DNA from: Puffinus mauretanicus
Taxonomy: Eukaryota > Chordata > Aves > Procellariiformes > Procellariidae
NCBI GenBank assembly: GCA_023333565.1
Contig: JAJKFH010002781.1
Location: 328,501 to 392,500, forward strand
Reading direction: 5' to 3'
Length of the DNA: 64,000 nt
Made by a program: the position numbers and the translations under genes. The notes below the pieces were generated by a model. That model searched no databases. It saw nothing but the letters and a program-made list of their open reading frames with translations, and was not told the origin of the DNA. Below are positions 11,001 through 21,680 of the stretch, one piece after another. Every line of letters begins with the position of its first letter. Within the stretch, counting starts at the first letter, position 1.

Positions 11001-13175
11001 AAACTTTTCTTCCCCTGCAGCGTGGAGGGCATCTTGTGAAAAGAACATCTCTGTAGGTGGGATTTTTTTTTTGTCCCCCAAGCTCTCACAGTCTGTGTTT
11101 AAAAATATCAGCTTTTACTTTAGGCAAAAGGAGAAGCATTTGTGTTATTAAAGATGATGAGTAAAGACTGTTGCTAGCAGAACAGATTTGAGCCGCATCA
11201 CAGCAATGCAGCATCTGGGTTAAGCATAATAGTTAAACTGCTGGCTGTGTTAGTGGAGCTGCCTTCTGTAGTGAAATGCTTTAGCACTTGCTTTAAATCT
11301 CAGAGATCCCAGGGCGGTTTGAGCAGCAACATCTTCCATAATTAATTGCATGTGTAATGCAGTCCATTTGGGAGGTCTGTGATTACGTGCCTGTATGTTA
11401 CCCGAAGACATTACAATATCAATAGCACTACTAATTTTAATTAAAACTTTGAAATGTCTGCCTGTTGAAATATTCATTATTATCACTTGATTATGTTGTT
11501 TTGTAATCTTCTGCACTCTCTCTTCATTACTGATTATCAAGACTATGCAAAAGTATGACACTTTAAAGCACATACTTCCTCTATAAGGGCAACAGTCTTC
11601 AGAAATGTGTTTTAATTTTGTTTTTGTTAGGAGACAAAATAATCTCCCCCTCCTCAAAGTACTAAGAGTCTCTGTAATACACAGAACAAGCCCACGTCTG
11701 TCATGCCTTCAATCCTACAGTGCAACTGAGCTCCAAAATGCTGACTGAAATTGAAAGCTCATGCTGTGGTTTGTTCTTTTATCTTTTATCTCTAGATTTT
11801 TTCATGCAGATCCACCTGATTGATAGAGATGAGATTGAAATGCTCATATATCCCAAGCAGGCTCAGTCCATGTCACAGTTTGTAGTCGTAGTCCAAGGAA
11901 GATGTGGGAGTGTTAGAGCAAAGGAATTACACCTTAGGAAACACGGTATGTGTGGGCTTCAACCTGCACTGCTTCTTAGAATCCCATCAGAAGGTAAAAT
12001 AACTGAATATCTATATTGTCGACATTGTTGATCAAAGGTAGAACAACAGAAAATGGCTTGATCAGGGATTTCTCAAATCACAGTATTTCTTTGCAAAAAG
12101 ATAAAGAGGGAATACATTCAGGATGCACCATATGCACATGAGAATCAGTCACCCAACCCTGTTCCTGCTAATGAATGACAAAAAAGCTGTCTCTAACTTT
12201 GTGGATAAAAGGGTTGAAAATCTTTTAGTGAACATCTCATTGCTCCACCAGTTATGTCATTGTAATTAGCTTGACTATATTTTTTCAAGAAGCAAGGTGA
12301 TTCACCTAGGCTGCAGTGACAGAATAATTGATAATTCAATTTCATATAGTTTTCCTTTAAAATGTTCTAATCTAGCATGACATAAACAGCAAACTCTCAG
12401 GCTGTCACTGAGAGTCTATAAAAATGGATTTTCGTAATCTGAAATTCCACCTTCTAAGTCTCAAATAAAGTATTTTTTACTTCAACCTTGTACTTGTGCA
12501 TCAATTTTTTTTTCTATCAGGGCCCAAAGTCTCATTTTCCAAAAACTCTCCATCCCCCCTTCCCTTGGGTTTCTTTTTACCTCAAAAAATCCTTCTCTCA
12601 AGCTACATCTATTGGGATGGACAAAGGAGTTTCAGTGAGTCCTGTTCAAGCATCAGAAATTATTTTAGAAAACTAACCACTCATTGAACTAGATTCACAA
12701 GAAATTTTTAAAGAAGCTTGTAGCCTGTGGCTAGTCAGGATATAGCACTCCATGGGCATTATATAACAGATCCTACGCACCTAGAAAGCCACACAAAAAT
12801 AAAACTTCAACATTAATGGAGCGAGAAAAAGGTTGTGAATAACTGCTGCCAATAAATACTAACTCCTTTGGAAGGAAGAATGACTTCAAGAATAGAAATA
12901 AAATGTGCTGATGCTCATAGACCACAAGAAGGTAAGAATCAGTTTGCCAGCACTGCAGAAAATTCTGCAGCAGCTGATATTTTTATATACTGTATAAAAA
13001 TAACTAGCATCGCTTCTTTGTCCCATCAGTAATTTTATTGCTTTAATTGTAATCAACTTGATAGTAGTTATTTCCTTAGTGACCTATGCAACAAAATATT
13101 AGGAAGATGGTTTTGCAGACTATTAAAGAGATAATTTAAAAAAAATTGTCCACTGTAATAGCTATGATATATAAT
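8021..13175. other. Noncoding, AT-rich
   Basis: No gene was recognised. Open frames reach 135 codons at 11,250-11,657 (-), 113 at 10,052-10,393 (-) and 103 at 11,720-12,031 (+), but the products have no familiar domain and no supporting splice or codon signal that I can see. The 11,320-11,530 part is AT-rich with several TAATT and ATTA motifs and is discussed as a possible conserved noncoding element. C/G homopolymer stretches occur near 10,305 and 10,504. Confidence 0.5.
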
Positions 13176-13880
13176 ATTCATAGACTCAGCAACTATCAGG
13201 CCTTAAGAGATGATCTGTGATCATCTGCAGCACATCACACTGCCCCAGGACTTCTCTTAACAGAGGAATCTCCCTTGCATCCTTGTAGTGTGGATGTGCT
13301 CAGCCTGGTGATATCCCCAGCTCATCGCCCTCATTTGTGGCAATTTGGGATGGGCTGTAAGCTGTATGGACTATTCCAGTAGGCCAGGAACTTTTCTGAC
13401 TTGCCCCAGTGCTCAGGGAGAGGCTTCGTGGCATACGTAGCAGCTCACTGAAAGTCCAGGATGGTTGGGGCACGGGTGCACCTCAGGCAGGCAGTGTACA
13501 CTTGTGGCAGGTCCCTGTTTGAAATGGGGACAAAAGCAGGGCTGCAAGCCCGAAGACAATATCATGTAAGAATACATCCCACCTAGATTTCAAATTGTCT
13601 AATGTCGATATGTTGTCCACTGCAACAGTACACTGAAAACACTGACTGGTTACCTATATATTTCTGAGTACAGCTCATAAATTTTGCCATAACATATTGA
13701 TAGTTTTAATTTCCAGCTATTGCATTTTGTTGTATCATTGCCAGCTAGATGGAAGAACCAGCTATTGTCAAATTTCTCTTAGGCTCTTCTATCTTTCAAA
13801 CTGCCAACTAATTTCCATTTTGTTAAGCTAAGAGATGAATTCCAGGTTGAGAGATTTAGGTCCTTAAACTTAGAGGTACC
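13176..13880 (-). mobile_element. Ancient CR1-type LINE 3' region, antisense
   Basis: The left end, CATAGACTCAGCAACTATCA followed by GATGATCTGTGATCATCTGC, looks like the reverse complement of the 3' end of amniote-wide CR1/L3-like LINEs (a CATAGACTCATAG...GATCATCTAG pattern). Further right, about 13,585-13,860 resembles the reverse complement of the ORF2 C-terminal region of such elements: AATTTCCAGCTATTGCATT and CCAGCTAGATGGAAGAACCAG match the order of a remembered turtle/crocodile CR1 consensus. The middle (13,260-13,560) is less certain and may be an insertion or another part. No open frame survives. Strand and identity are by eye. Confidence 0.6.
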
Positions 13881-14159
13881 ATTTTAGATGCTCTGATATA
13901 TCCTGCCTGGCCTCCAGCTGCCCATTTAGAAAAGCACTGGTCTCCTGTAAGTACTGGATCATACCTGCCATCTCCTCCCAGATGTCTTGCATTATAACCC
14001 AGCCAGTAACTTCTTTTCTTTAGAACAGGCCTAACTGTATGACTGGGATACTCCTTCCCATCCACTCCAGGACAGTCAGGCCTCTTCCAGATTCAGCAAG
14101 TCAAAATACGGTACTCACAATAATTTTTCAGTTTTGAACACCAGCTGAGGACTGAGAAG

Positions 14160-16346
14160 AATTACAATTTATACAATAATGATGGTTACTGAAAATGGAA
14201 GAAGTCTGTTAAAAGGAGATTAAAAGCTACAGGCAAAAGGGTAAAATACTTGCAGTTGGTATGGTGACTACTAAAAGGCACTGTCAGAGATATCAGCTGT
14301 ATTCTGTCTATCAAAAAGGCTTTGAAAAGCCCAAACAGAAGCAAACACGGTTGAACAGCGGAGTAACGGTGGCTAGAAGAGGGTACGAATTAGGCCAAAT
14401 TAAAAGCAAAAGTGGAATAAGGATGAAGATTTTGAATAAGCTGCCAAGGGTAAAAAAAACAGTTCTTTTTTTTCCTTCAAATTGATCAAAATGAAGCAGC
14501 TTACCAGTGAGCTTGTAGGACAGACAGATTCTCAGGACGTAAAGGGAATGGTCAGAGGTGGTCAGTGTGTAGCAGAAATGAGTTATTTCCCTTGATGTTG
14601 TCTTGAAGATGATACGGGGAAGTCTTTAAAAAGAAAGAGCATGAGGAACCATCTCAAAATGAAGAGTCAAGTTAAATTTCTCAAACTGAAAAGGTTTTAG
14701 ACAAATACATAAAATGAATAGTAATAAATAAAAGAATGAGGTGGTGTTCTTTCAAGCATTTGAACAGAACTTTAAAATGAAATTATGAATCAATCACAAT
14801 AGTAGACAATGGTAGTGTAGTTGCCTAAATCATTTCCAACATTAGGGGACTATAAAATGGCAGATGACAAAAGAAATGCAGAGGACTACAGACTAGACTT
14901 TGATTTTCCTACAAGGTATGTAAAAACATAACAAACAACAGACTTAAGTAGATAGAATTCAAGAACACAGTCTTTCTTGTATATATACAAGAATATGACA
15001 CATGGCAAAGAATTAGCAGGGCTTTCATATAGGGACATCATGCCTCACAAATAACCTAGTGTTCTTTGAAAGAGTCAGTGATATATGAATATAATTACCA
15101 AGTTGATCTACTTGGATTTCCAAACAGCTTTTGACATGATTGCTCATCAAAAAGGTTTAAGAAAAGTAAGCTGTCTTGAGATAAAAGATAAATTCCTCTT
15201 GTGGCTTAATACAAGCAAATATGATAGGAAATGCAAAGATGGGAAAATGTGATTATGTGATTACATGAAAGGTAACAGAAGGTACAGATAAGGAAAGGCA
15301 TTACAATGGATGCTGTTGTTCAGGAAGTCTAGCTATTCGATATATTCCTAAATGACCTAGAAAAGAAAGTAGATATAGGGTAACAAAATTTACTGCTGAT
15401 GAGATATTATTCAAGGTATTCAACTCTCAGATTGACTGCAAAGAGTTACAGGAGGATTTCATGGTACTGAATGACTGGACAGTAAAATGGCAGATGAAAT
15501 TCAAGGTCAATATATGCAAAGAGATGCACATGGAGAAACATATCCTTAATTGTACATACAGAATGATGGGTCCTAAATTAGCTATTGCCTCTCAGGAGAG
15601 AGATTTTGAAATTATTGTAGCTGGTGCTATTAAAACATTGGTTAAATGATCAACAGTGGTCAGAGGAGCAAAAAGTATGATAAGAATGGTTAGGAAATAA
15701 AATGAGAACTAAATATAAACTATCATTATGCCACTTTATAAACCTGTGGTGTACCACATCTTGAACAGTGTATAGTTCTTGTTTATGTTTTTTGAGAAGG
15801 GGGAAGTGAAACAAAAAAGGCCAAGAGAATGTAATCACAGAGGTGGAACGGCTTCTTTCCAGGAAGAACTTAAACAGGTTGGACAAGAAATGACTCAGAA
15901 TGATATGAGATATATATATATATAAATTTAAAATAATAAATGTCATGGAGAAAATGTATGGAGAAAGTTTATTCCTTTGTCTTCACAGCACATTATATAA
16001 AGGGCATGAAGTAAAAATAGCAGCTAGAGACAAAATAAACAAAAGGAAGTATGTTTTTACAGTGTGAGTAATTGAATTGCAGCACTCCTTACAGGGAGAT
16101 GTTGTGGTGATCAGATGTAGAGCTGGGTTCAAAACCCACTGAGAGTGTGAGCTATTAAACACCACGATGCATCTCATGAATTCCATCAACTGCACGTTGT
16201 TGGAGTGAGACAGAGGCGGAGATACCACTCAGTCCTTGTCTGGCCTTTTAATATTTCCTTTAGCATCTGCCAGGTGCAGCTGTCCTTCAGGGGATATTGA
16301 GTAAGGTGTACCTTCCTTCTTACCTGCTACAGCTATGTTTTGTTCC
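14160..16346 (+). mobile_element. Ancient CR1-type LINE relic with RT domain, sense
   Basis: A long decayed CR1-family LINE of the type shared by turtles, crocodilians and birds. The clearest parts, in order, are: about 14,270-14,420 (RT-upstream linker); 15,010-15,180, where the codons read roughly LDFQTAFDMIAHQK, the decayed YLDFxKAFDxVxH motif; about 15,390-15,420, a degraded FADD region; 15,470-15,660, thumb region ending in an LxSKLAIASQERDFEIIV pattern; 15,730-15,780, the PLYKPVVYHILNSV pattern; and 16,030-16,130, 'KQTKGSMFLQ'-like remains. The 3' end near 16,300-16,346 resembles the usual GACC...TCTTATGTTCC terminus. It is full of stops and frameshifts. It lacks the endonuclease part and is far older than the neighbouring 17 kb copy. 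Confidence 0.8.
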
Positions 16347-16464
16347 CTAACTCTTATTATTTACCTTCTGATAATACCAAGAAAATCCGTTCTTACTAGG
16401 CACTATGCATGCACAGGTGAGTGCCTTTCCTTGCCATGAAATGCTTACTTGAAGACCTTGTTAA

Positions 16465-16560
16465 AACAAAGGTTTACTGTTTTACAGATAAGGAAGTTTG
16501 CCTCAGCAAGATTATATACCTTGCCCAAGATCACACAGAGAGCATGTTGCAATGTGTTGT
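16465..16560 (-). mobile_element. MIR-like SINE relic, antisense
   Basis: The plus strand carries TTTACAGATAAGGAAGTTTG, then GCCTCAGCAAG, then CCTTGCCCAAGATCACACAG and AGAGCATGTTGCAATG. These match, in order and spacing, the reverse complement of the MIR core (CTGTGTGACCTTGGGCAAG...CCTCAGTTTCC...CATCTGTAAA). The element therefore lies on the minus strand. Only the core and 3' half are visible; the tRNA-like head is not clear. MIR-type SINEs are ancient in amniotes and scarce but present in birds. Confidence 0.7.
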
Positions 16561-17134
16561 TGGTAAGATCACCCTTGCACTCCAAATGTGGTTAGGAAAT
16601 ATGTCACAGATTTTAGTCATGAGCATTTTTAATTATCTGGGCCTTGCTCGGGTTCATTATTCTAAGTCATTTAGGACCATGGTCTTATTAATTATACAGC
16701 AACTTTCTGTATCGAGTGATTTAATTATGGAGTATTACCTCATTAAAAACAACAAAACTGATCAAAATAAAGGATTATTTAATACACATAATTGAATCCT
16801 TCAGCTTTTAATCAAATTAAACATTGATTATTAATTAAGTGAAATGGAAAGCACTGTCGCCTTAACAGAGGAAAAAGCGGAGAGGAATGAACTAAGGCTT
16901 TTCATAGGCTGTCTGAAGGTGGGGATATTGGAAAACCCACAGGTGTCCACTAGTGAGAATAGAGTCCTGACGCTGGGACAGGCACATGTAAGTGTCCAAA
17001 ATGGACACGACAGGCATGGCAACTCTTGCCAGGTTCTGCTCTGCATAGTCTAGTCCTAAATTGAAAAGCAGGATTAGCCATTTCCCAGGTGCTTCATCTG
17101 TGTAATGTGTTTGATTACAAAATTATTTCATGAA
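16561..17134. other. Noncoding flank with TAATTA-rich segment
   Basis: No gene. About 16,680-16,850 is rich in TTAATTA, TTTAATTA and TTAATCAAATTAA motifs and looks like a possible conserved noncoding element (see findings). The young CR1 begins immediately downstream. Confidence 0.5.
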
Positions 17135-19891
17135 TATACCAATGCACGCAGCATGGGCGGCAAACAGGAGGAGCTGGAAGCCATTGTGCAGCGGGGTAGC
17201 TATGACTTAGTCGCCATCACGGAAACATGGTGGGACGAGTCTCACGATTGGAGTGCTGCAATGGTTGGCTATAAGCTCTTCAGAAGGGACAGGCGAGGAA
17301 GGAGAGGCGGTGGGGTAGCCCTGTATGTTAGGGAGTGCTTCGACTGTCTAGAGCTCAATGGTAGTGATGACGAGGTCGAGTGCTTGTGGGTAAGGATGAG
17401 GGGGAAGGCCAACAAGGCAGATGTCCTGCTGGGAGTCTGTTATAGACCACCTAGCCAGGATGAGGAGGCAGACGAAATATTCTACAAGAGGCTGGCAGAA
17501 GTCTCCCAGTCGCTAGCCCTTGTTCTCGTGGGGGACTTTAACTTTCCGGACATCTGCTGGCAGTACCACACGGCAGAGAGGAAACAGTCGAGGAGGTTCC
17601 TGGAGTGTGTGGAAGATAACTTCCTGACGCAGCTGGTAAGCGAGCCCACCAGGGAAGGTGCCTCGCTTGACCTGCTGTTCACAAACAGAGAAGGACTGGT
17701 GGGAGATGTGGTGGTCGGAGGCCGGCTTGGGCTTAGCGACCATGAAATGGTAGAATTCTCGATACTTGGTGAAGTAAAGAGGGGGGCCAGCAAAACCGCT
17801 ACCATGGACTTCCGGAGGGCAGACTTTGGCCTGCTCAGGACACTGGTCGAGAGGGTCCCTTGGGAGACAGTCCTGAAGGGCAAAGGGGTCCAGGAAGGCT
17901 GGACGTTCTTCAAGAAGGAAGTCTTAAAGGCGCAGGAGCGGGCTGTCCCCATGTGCAGCAAGAAGAACGGGCGGGGAAGGCGACCGGCCTGGCTGAACGC
18001 AGAGCTCTGGCTGGGACTCAGGAAAAAAAGGAGAGTTTATCACTTGTGGAAGAAGGGGCAGGCAAGTCAAGAACAGTACAGGGATCTCGTTAGGTCGTGC
18101 AGAGAGGAAATTAGAAAGGCAAAAGCCCAGCTAGAACTCAACCTGGCCACTGTTGTGAGAGACAACAAAAAATGCTTTTACAAGTATATTAATGACAAAA
18201 GGAGAGCCAAGGAGAATCTCCATCCTCTATTGGATGCGGGGGGGAACGTTGCCACCAGGGATGAGGATAAGGCTGAGGTACTCAACGCCTTCTTTGCCTC
18301 AGTCTTTAGCAGTCAGAGCAGTTATCCTCAGGGTACTCAGCCCCCTGAGCTGGATGACAAGGACGACGAGCAGGATAGACCCCCCATAATCCATGAGGAA
18401 GAAGTTAATGAGCTGCTACGCCACCTGGACGCTCACAAGTCTATGGGGCCGGATGGGATCCACCCGAGGGTGCTGAGGGAGCTGGCAGAGGAGCTTGCCG
18501 AGCCGCTCTCCATCATTTACCAGCAGTCCTGGTTAACTGGGGAGGTCCCGGACGACTGGAGGCTCGCCAATGTGACGCCCATCTACAAGAAGGGCCGGAA
18601 GGAGGATCCGGGGAACTACAGGCCGGTCAGCCTGACCTCGGTGCCGGGGAAGATCATGGAGCGGTTTGTTTTGAGGGCGCTCACGAGCCATGTCCGGGAC
18701 AACCAGGGGATCAGGCCCAGCCAACATGGGTTCATGAAAGGCAGGTCCTGCTTGACCAACCTGATCTCCTTCTATGACCAGGTGACCCGCTTAGTGGATG
18801 AGGGAAAGGCTGTGGATGTGGTCTACCTGGACTTCAGTAAGGCCTTTGACACTGTCTCCCACAGCATTCTCCTAGAGAAGCTGGCGGCTCACGGCCTAGA
18901 CAGGTACACTCTTCGCTGGGTAAAAAACTGGCTGGACGGCCGAGCCCAGAGAGTTGTGGTCAACGGAGTTAAATCCAGTTGGCGGCCGGTCACGAGCGGT
19001 GTTCCCCAGGGCTCAGTTTTGGGGCCGGTGTTGTTCAATATCTTTATCGACGATCTGGACGAGGGGATCGAGTGCTCCCTCAGTAAGTTTGCAGACGACA
19101 CCAAGCTGGGCAGGAGTGTTGATCTGCTGGAGGGTAGGAAGGCTCTGCAGAGGGACCTGGACAGGCTGGATCGATGGGCTGAGGCCAACTGTATGAGGTT
19201 CAACAAGGCCAAGTGCCGGGTCCTGCACTTCGGCCACAACAACCCCAGGCAACGCTACAGGCTTGGGGAAGAGTGGCTGGAAAGCTGCCCGGAGGAAAAG
19301 GACCTGGGGGTGCTGATTGACAGCCGGCTGAACATGAGCCGGCAGTGTGCCCAGGTGGCAAAGAAGGCCAATGGCATCCTGGCCTGTATCAGAAATAGTG
19401 TGGCCAGCAGGAGCAGAGAGGTGATCGTTCCCCTGTATGCGGCACTGGTGAGGCCGCACCTCGAATACTGTGTTCAGTTCTGGGCCCCTCACTACAAGAA
19501 GGACATGGAGGTGCTGGAGCGTGTCCAGAGGAGGGCAACGAAGCTGGTGAAGGGCCTGGAGCACAAGTCTTATGAGGAGCGGCTGAGGGAACTGGGGCTG
19601 TTTAGTCTGGAGAAGAGGAGGCTGAGGGGAGACCTCATCGCGCTCTACAACTACCTGAAAGGAGGTTGTAGCGAGGTGGGGGTTGGTCTCTTCTCCCAAG
19701 TAACTAGCGATAGGACAAGAGGAAATGGCCTCAAGTTGGGCCAGGGGAGGTTTAGACTGGACATTAGGAGGAATTTTTTTACTGAAAGAGTGGTCAGGCC
19801 TTGGAACAGGCTGCCCAGGGAAGTGGTAGAGTCACCATCCCTGGAGGTATTTAAAAGACGTGTAGATGAGGCCCTTAGGGACATGGTGTAG
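17105..19891 (+). CDS. CR1 LINE ORF2: endonuclease-reverse transcriptase
   Basis: This frame encodes the replication enzyme of a CR1 non-LTR retrotransposon, which nicks target DNA and copies its own RNA into the nick (target-primed reverse transcription). Residues about 12-222 form the AP-like endonuclease, with the usual catalytic positions visible: N13 (TNARS), E40 (ITETWWD), Y113/R114 (CYRPP), D144 and N146 (GDFN), D189 (SLDLLFTN) and D212/H213 (SDH). A basic linker follows (about 285-345). Reverse transcriptase motifs run from about 440 to 710: [38 protein letters not shown] (D576), [15 protein letters not shown] and FADD (D664, D665). A C-terminal CR1 thumb/tail ends at residue 928. The first ~11 codons, including the ATG, come from flanking DNA because the element is truncated at about 17,135. 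The true ORF2 start and ORF1 are missing. There are no internal stops, so the copy is young, but autonomous mobility is unlikely. Confidence 0.95.
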   Translation: MCLITKLFHEYTNARSMGGKQEELEAIVQRGSYDLVAITETWWDESHDWSAAMVGYKLFRRDRRGRRGGGVALYVRECFDCLELNGSDDEVECLWVRMRGKANKADVLLGVCYRPPSQDEEADEIFYKRLAEVSQSLALVLVGDFNFPDICWQYHTAERKQSRRFLECVEDNFLTQLVSEPTREGASLDLLFTNREGLVGDVVVGGRLGLSDHEMVEFSILGEVKRGASKTATMDFRRADFGLLRTLVERVPWETVLKGKGVQEGWTFFKKEVLKAQERAVPMCSKKNGRGRRPAWLNAELWLGLRKKRRVYHLWKKGQASQEQYRDLVRSCREEIRKAKAQLELNLATVVRDNKKCFYKYINDKRRAKENLHPLLDAGGNVATRDEDKAEVLNAFFASVFSSQSSYPQGTQPPELDDKDDEQDRPPIIHEEEVNELLRHLDAHKSMGPDGIHPRVLRELAEELAEPLSIIYQQSWLTGEVPDDWRLANVTPIYKKGRKEDPGNYRPVSLTSVPGKIMERFVLRALTSHVRDNQGIRPSQHGFMKGRSCLTNLISFYDQVTRLVDEGKAVDVVYLDFSKAFDTVSHSILLEKLAAHGLDRYTLRWVKNWLDGRAQRVVVNGVKSSWRPVTSGVPQGSVLGPVLFNIFIDDLDEGIECSLSKFADDTKLGRSVDLLEGRKALQRDLDRLDRWAEANCMRFNKAKCRVLHFGHNNPRQRYRLGEEWLESCPEEKDLGVLIDSRLNMSRQCAQVAKKANGILACIRNSVASRSREVIVPLYAALVRPHLEYCVQFWAPHYKKDMEVLERVQRRATKLVKGLEHKSYEERLRELGLFSLEKRRLRGDLIALYNYLKGGCSEVGVGLFSQVTSDRTRGNGLKLGQGRFRLDIRRNFFTERVVRPWNRLPREVVESPSLEVFKRRVDEALRDMV

Positions 19892-19914
19892 GGGGCATGG
19901 TGTGTTGGATTGAC

Positions 19915-19950
19915 GGTTGGACTCGATGATCTTAAAGGTCTTTTCCAACC
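19915..19950 (+). other. CR1 3' UTR hairpin
   Basis: GGTTGGA (19,915-19,921) pairs with TCCAACC (19,944-19,950) around a loop containing GATGATCTTAAAGGTC. This 3' stem-loop is conserved in the 7.6 kb copy and, in diverged form, in the antisense fragments at 1.8 and 60.3 kb. In CR1/L2-type elements the 3' end is thought to be what the reverse transcriptase recognises. That role is family knowledge, not shown here. Confidence 0.75.
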
Positions 19951-19955
19951 TTACT

Positions 19956-19980
19956 GATTCTATGATTCTATGATTCTATG
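19956..19980 (+). repeat. CR1 3' terminal octamer repeat
   Basis: Three direct copies of GATTCTAT (19,956-19,963, 19,964-19,971, 19,972-19,979) plus one base close the element. CR1 ends in such octamers instead of a poly-A tail, so this fixes the 3' boundary. Confidence 0.93.
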
Positions 19981-21564
19981 AATATCAGTATTTTAAATCA
20001 TTCAGCAGGCAGGTTGTGCTGTTAAAAGTGTATCTTCAGCCTCTTTTATGTTCCTCTTTTTTTTTCTACTCAAGTTAGCACAGCATGGTTGGGATCCTCT
20101 AGTATCCCAGTTTCCTAAACAAACCAACAAATGATTTGAATTTTCACCTTTACTTTTATTTTCTACCGTTCCTAAGGTTTTTCTGGGGTAGTGTTATATT
20201 CTTGAAATTTCCTGAAGATGTTTCATTTAATAGGAATAACATAAAACTTTTTTCTTTCCTTTTTCTCCTTTCTAGCCCCTTTCTTTGAATATACCATTGT
20301 CACAACCAGTCTAACTTATATTTCTTTTCCTTCTTTTACTGCCTTTTTCCTTTTTCTGTAGCACACCCACTGTGAGGTTCTTTCTCATCCCCGCTGTCTC
20401 CTGTCATTTTTGCCTTTGTCCTGGTGCTATGGGAGCAGAGTGTTCAGGCCCTCCATGCTGCCAGTGTCTTTTTTCTCTTCTCTCATCTTTATTGCCTTTG
20501 AGCAATGCAGGAACTGCTGCATAGTCCCTTTACCCCATGAAACTTAGAGACCCAAAACAGGTCAGGAGAACTTGGCTGAAGGGAGCAGATAGCAACGTAT
20601 ACTATTTTATTAAATAATCAAGGTCTATGATATGGCTGCACATACGGTTCCGGTGCAATTCATGTTGCAGATCAACAGTGTATTGAAAAACTCCTGAGGC
20701 AGGTATTGAAGTCAAATGGTTCCCTTCCCCAAAAAATTATGAGGGAAGAGCTGCATGGTAAACACAATTATAGTCATTCCAATCCCAAATCATATTTTCC
20801 TTCCTTTGGTTACTGAAATATCTGTCTTAAAATCTAAGCCACTGTCAGCAGCAAAAATACAGAATATATGTTATGAAAATGCCTGCTCATATCTCAAACC
20901 TCATGACTTGTATGTATTAGGGTAGAAAATCGAAAGTAATAGTAGCATGTGTGAGATATATTATTTATATTATTATCAGTCAACAGACTTGCATGATGCT
21001 GCATGCAGGATATATGGTAAATTAAGCAGGTAAAGGAAGACCAACACAGCCTTTAAAAAGTGAAGGAGTACTGAAATTTGGTACTAAGCTATACTAACTC
21101 CTACAAACTTTCTGAGACTTAGGAAATCTCAATTTGGACCACCATTAGAAAAGCCTGTGAGACTTTCCTCTTTATAAAGCCATTTTACTGTAGTAAGATC
21201 GACACTCCAAACTCTCTGAATATAAATCCCTAACCAAATCTTCCGAAGTATTTTATCATCTGAAAAAAGAAAACCATTACGTTGCATGCAAATGGCTTCT
21301 GAGGAGTAGAGCGGAAAAGAGCCAGTGATTTTATGAGACACAGTAGTTCTCACGTTGTCTTTGATCCATCCTCAATAGAAGGCTCATCTGCTACTCCAAT
21401 GGAAGGAAGCAGAATAATAAAGTAAATTGAATAGCTACAAGCTTGAAGGGAAAAAGATTCAGAAAAAGAATTCAGTCTTATTTGAGTGCGGTTGCTTCTG
21501 ATTGCTTTTCTGTCTTAAGGTGGTCCAGCTCTTTGATGTTATTGTTAACAAAACTCTTTCAGAT
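19981..21564. other. Noncoding, pyrimidine-rich then AT-rich
   Basis: About 20,240-20,360 on the plus strand is strongly pyrimidine-rich and ends in a splice-acceptor-like CCTTTTTCTGTAG at 20,361. The following frame shows no recognisable coding sequence, so I do not call an exon. The rest is AT-rich and unassigned. Confidence 0.5.
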
Positions 21565-21680
21565 ATGTATTATTGCACCCATCTTCCAGGTCAGAAAAAC
21601 TAAGAAGAATGAGAAAAGTGACTTACTCCCTAAATTACACAACGAACTAATAGCAGAGCTGGAAATAGAAGCTACATCTT
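21565..21680 (-). mobile_element. MIR-like SINE relic, antisense
   Basis: The plus strand reads TATTGCACCCATCTTCCAGG, a decayed CAGAAAAACTAAGAAG segment, GTGACTTACTCCCTAAATTA, then ACACAACGAACTAATAGCAG and AGCTGGAAATAGAAGC. These follow the reverse complement of the MIR core in order (CCCATTTTACAG, GAAACTGAGG, GTGACTTGCCCAAGGTCACA, CAGCTAGTAAGTGGCAGAGC, TGGAATTCAAACC). The copy therefore lies on the minus strand. Divergence is high, as expected for an element of this age. Confidence 0.65.

Larger units (their letters stand above)
17135..19980 (+). mobile_element. Young 5'-truncated CR1 retrotransposon
   Basis: The element runs from about 17,135, where similarity to CR1 begins with codons for YTNARSMG, through ORF2 to a short 3' UTR (19,892-19,955) and the octamer tail at 19,956-19,980. 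ORF1 and the 5' UTR are absent. I could not see a target-site duplication, which is usual for CR1. It lies in the same orientation as the ancient CR1 relic just upstream and the 7.6 kb fragment. Its GC content is clearly higher than the AT-rich flanks, which marks both ends. Confidence 0.93.

Noticed and set aside
16105..16150. GGTTCAAAACC box-B-like motif
   Set aside because: It falls inside the ancient CR1 relic at the point where such elements have a GGTTCAAAA phrase, so it is not a SINE or tRNA.
17482..17961. 159-codon minus-strand frame (and a 228-codon one at 19,013-19,699)
   Set aside because: Both lie antisense within the CR1 ORF2 and are shadows of its GC-rich coding sequence; products have no domain.
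20240..20361. Polypyrimidine tract ending in CTGTAG, possible splice acceptor
   Set aside because: No coding frame or donor downstream; long pyrimidine tracts are common in noncoding DNA.
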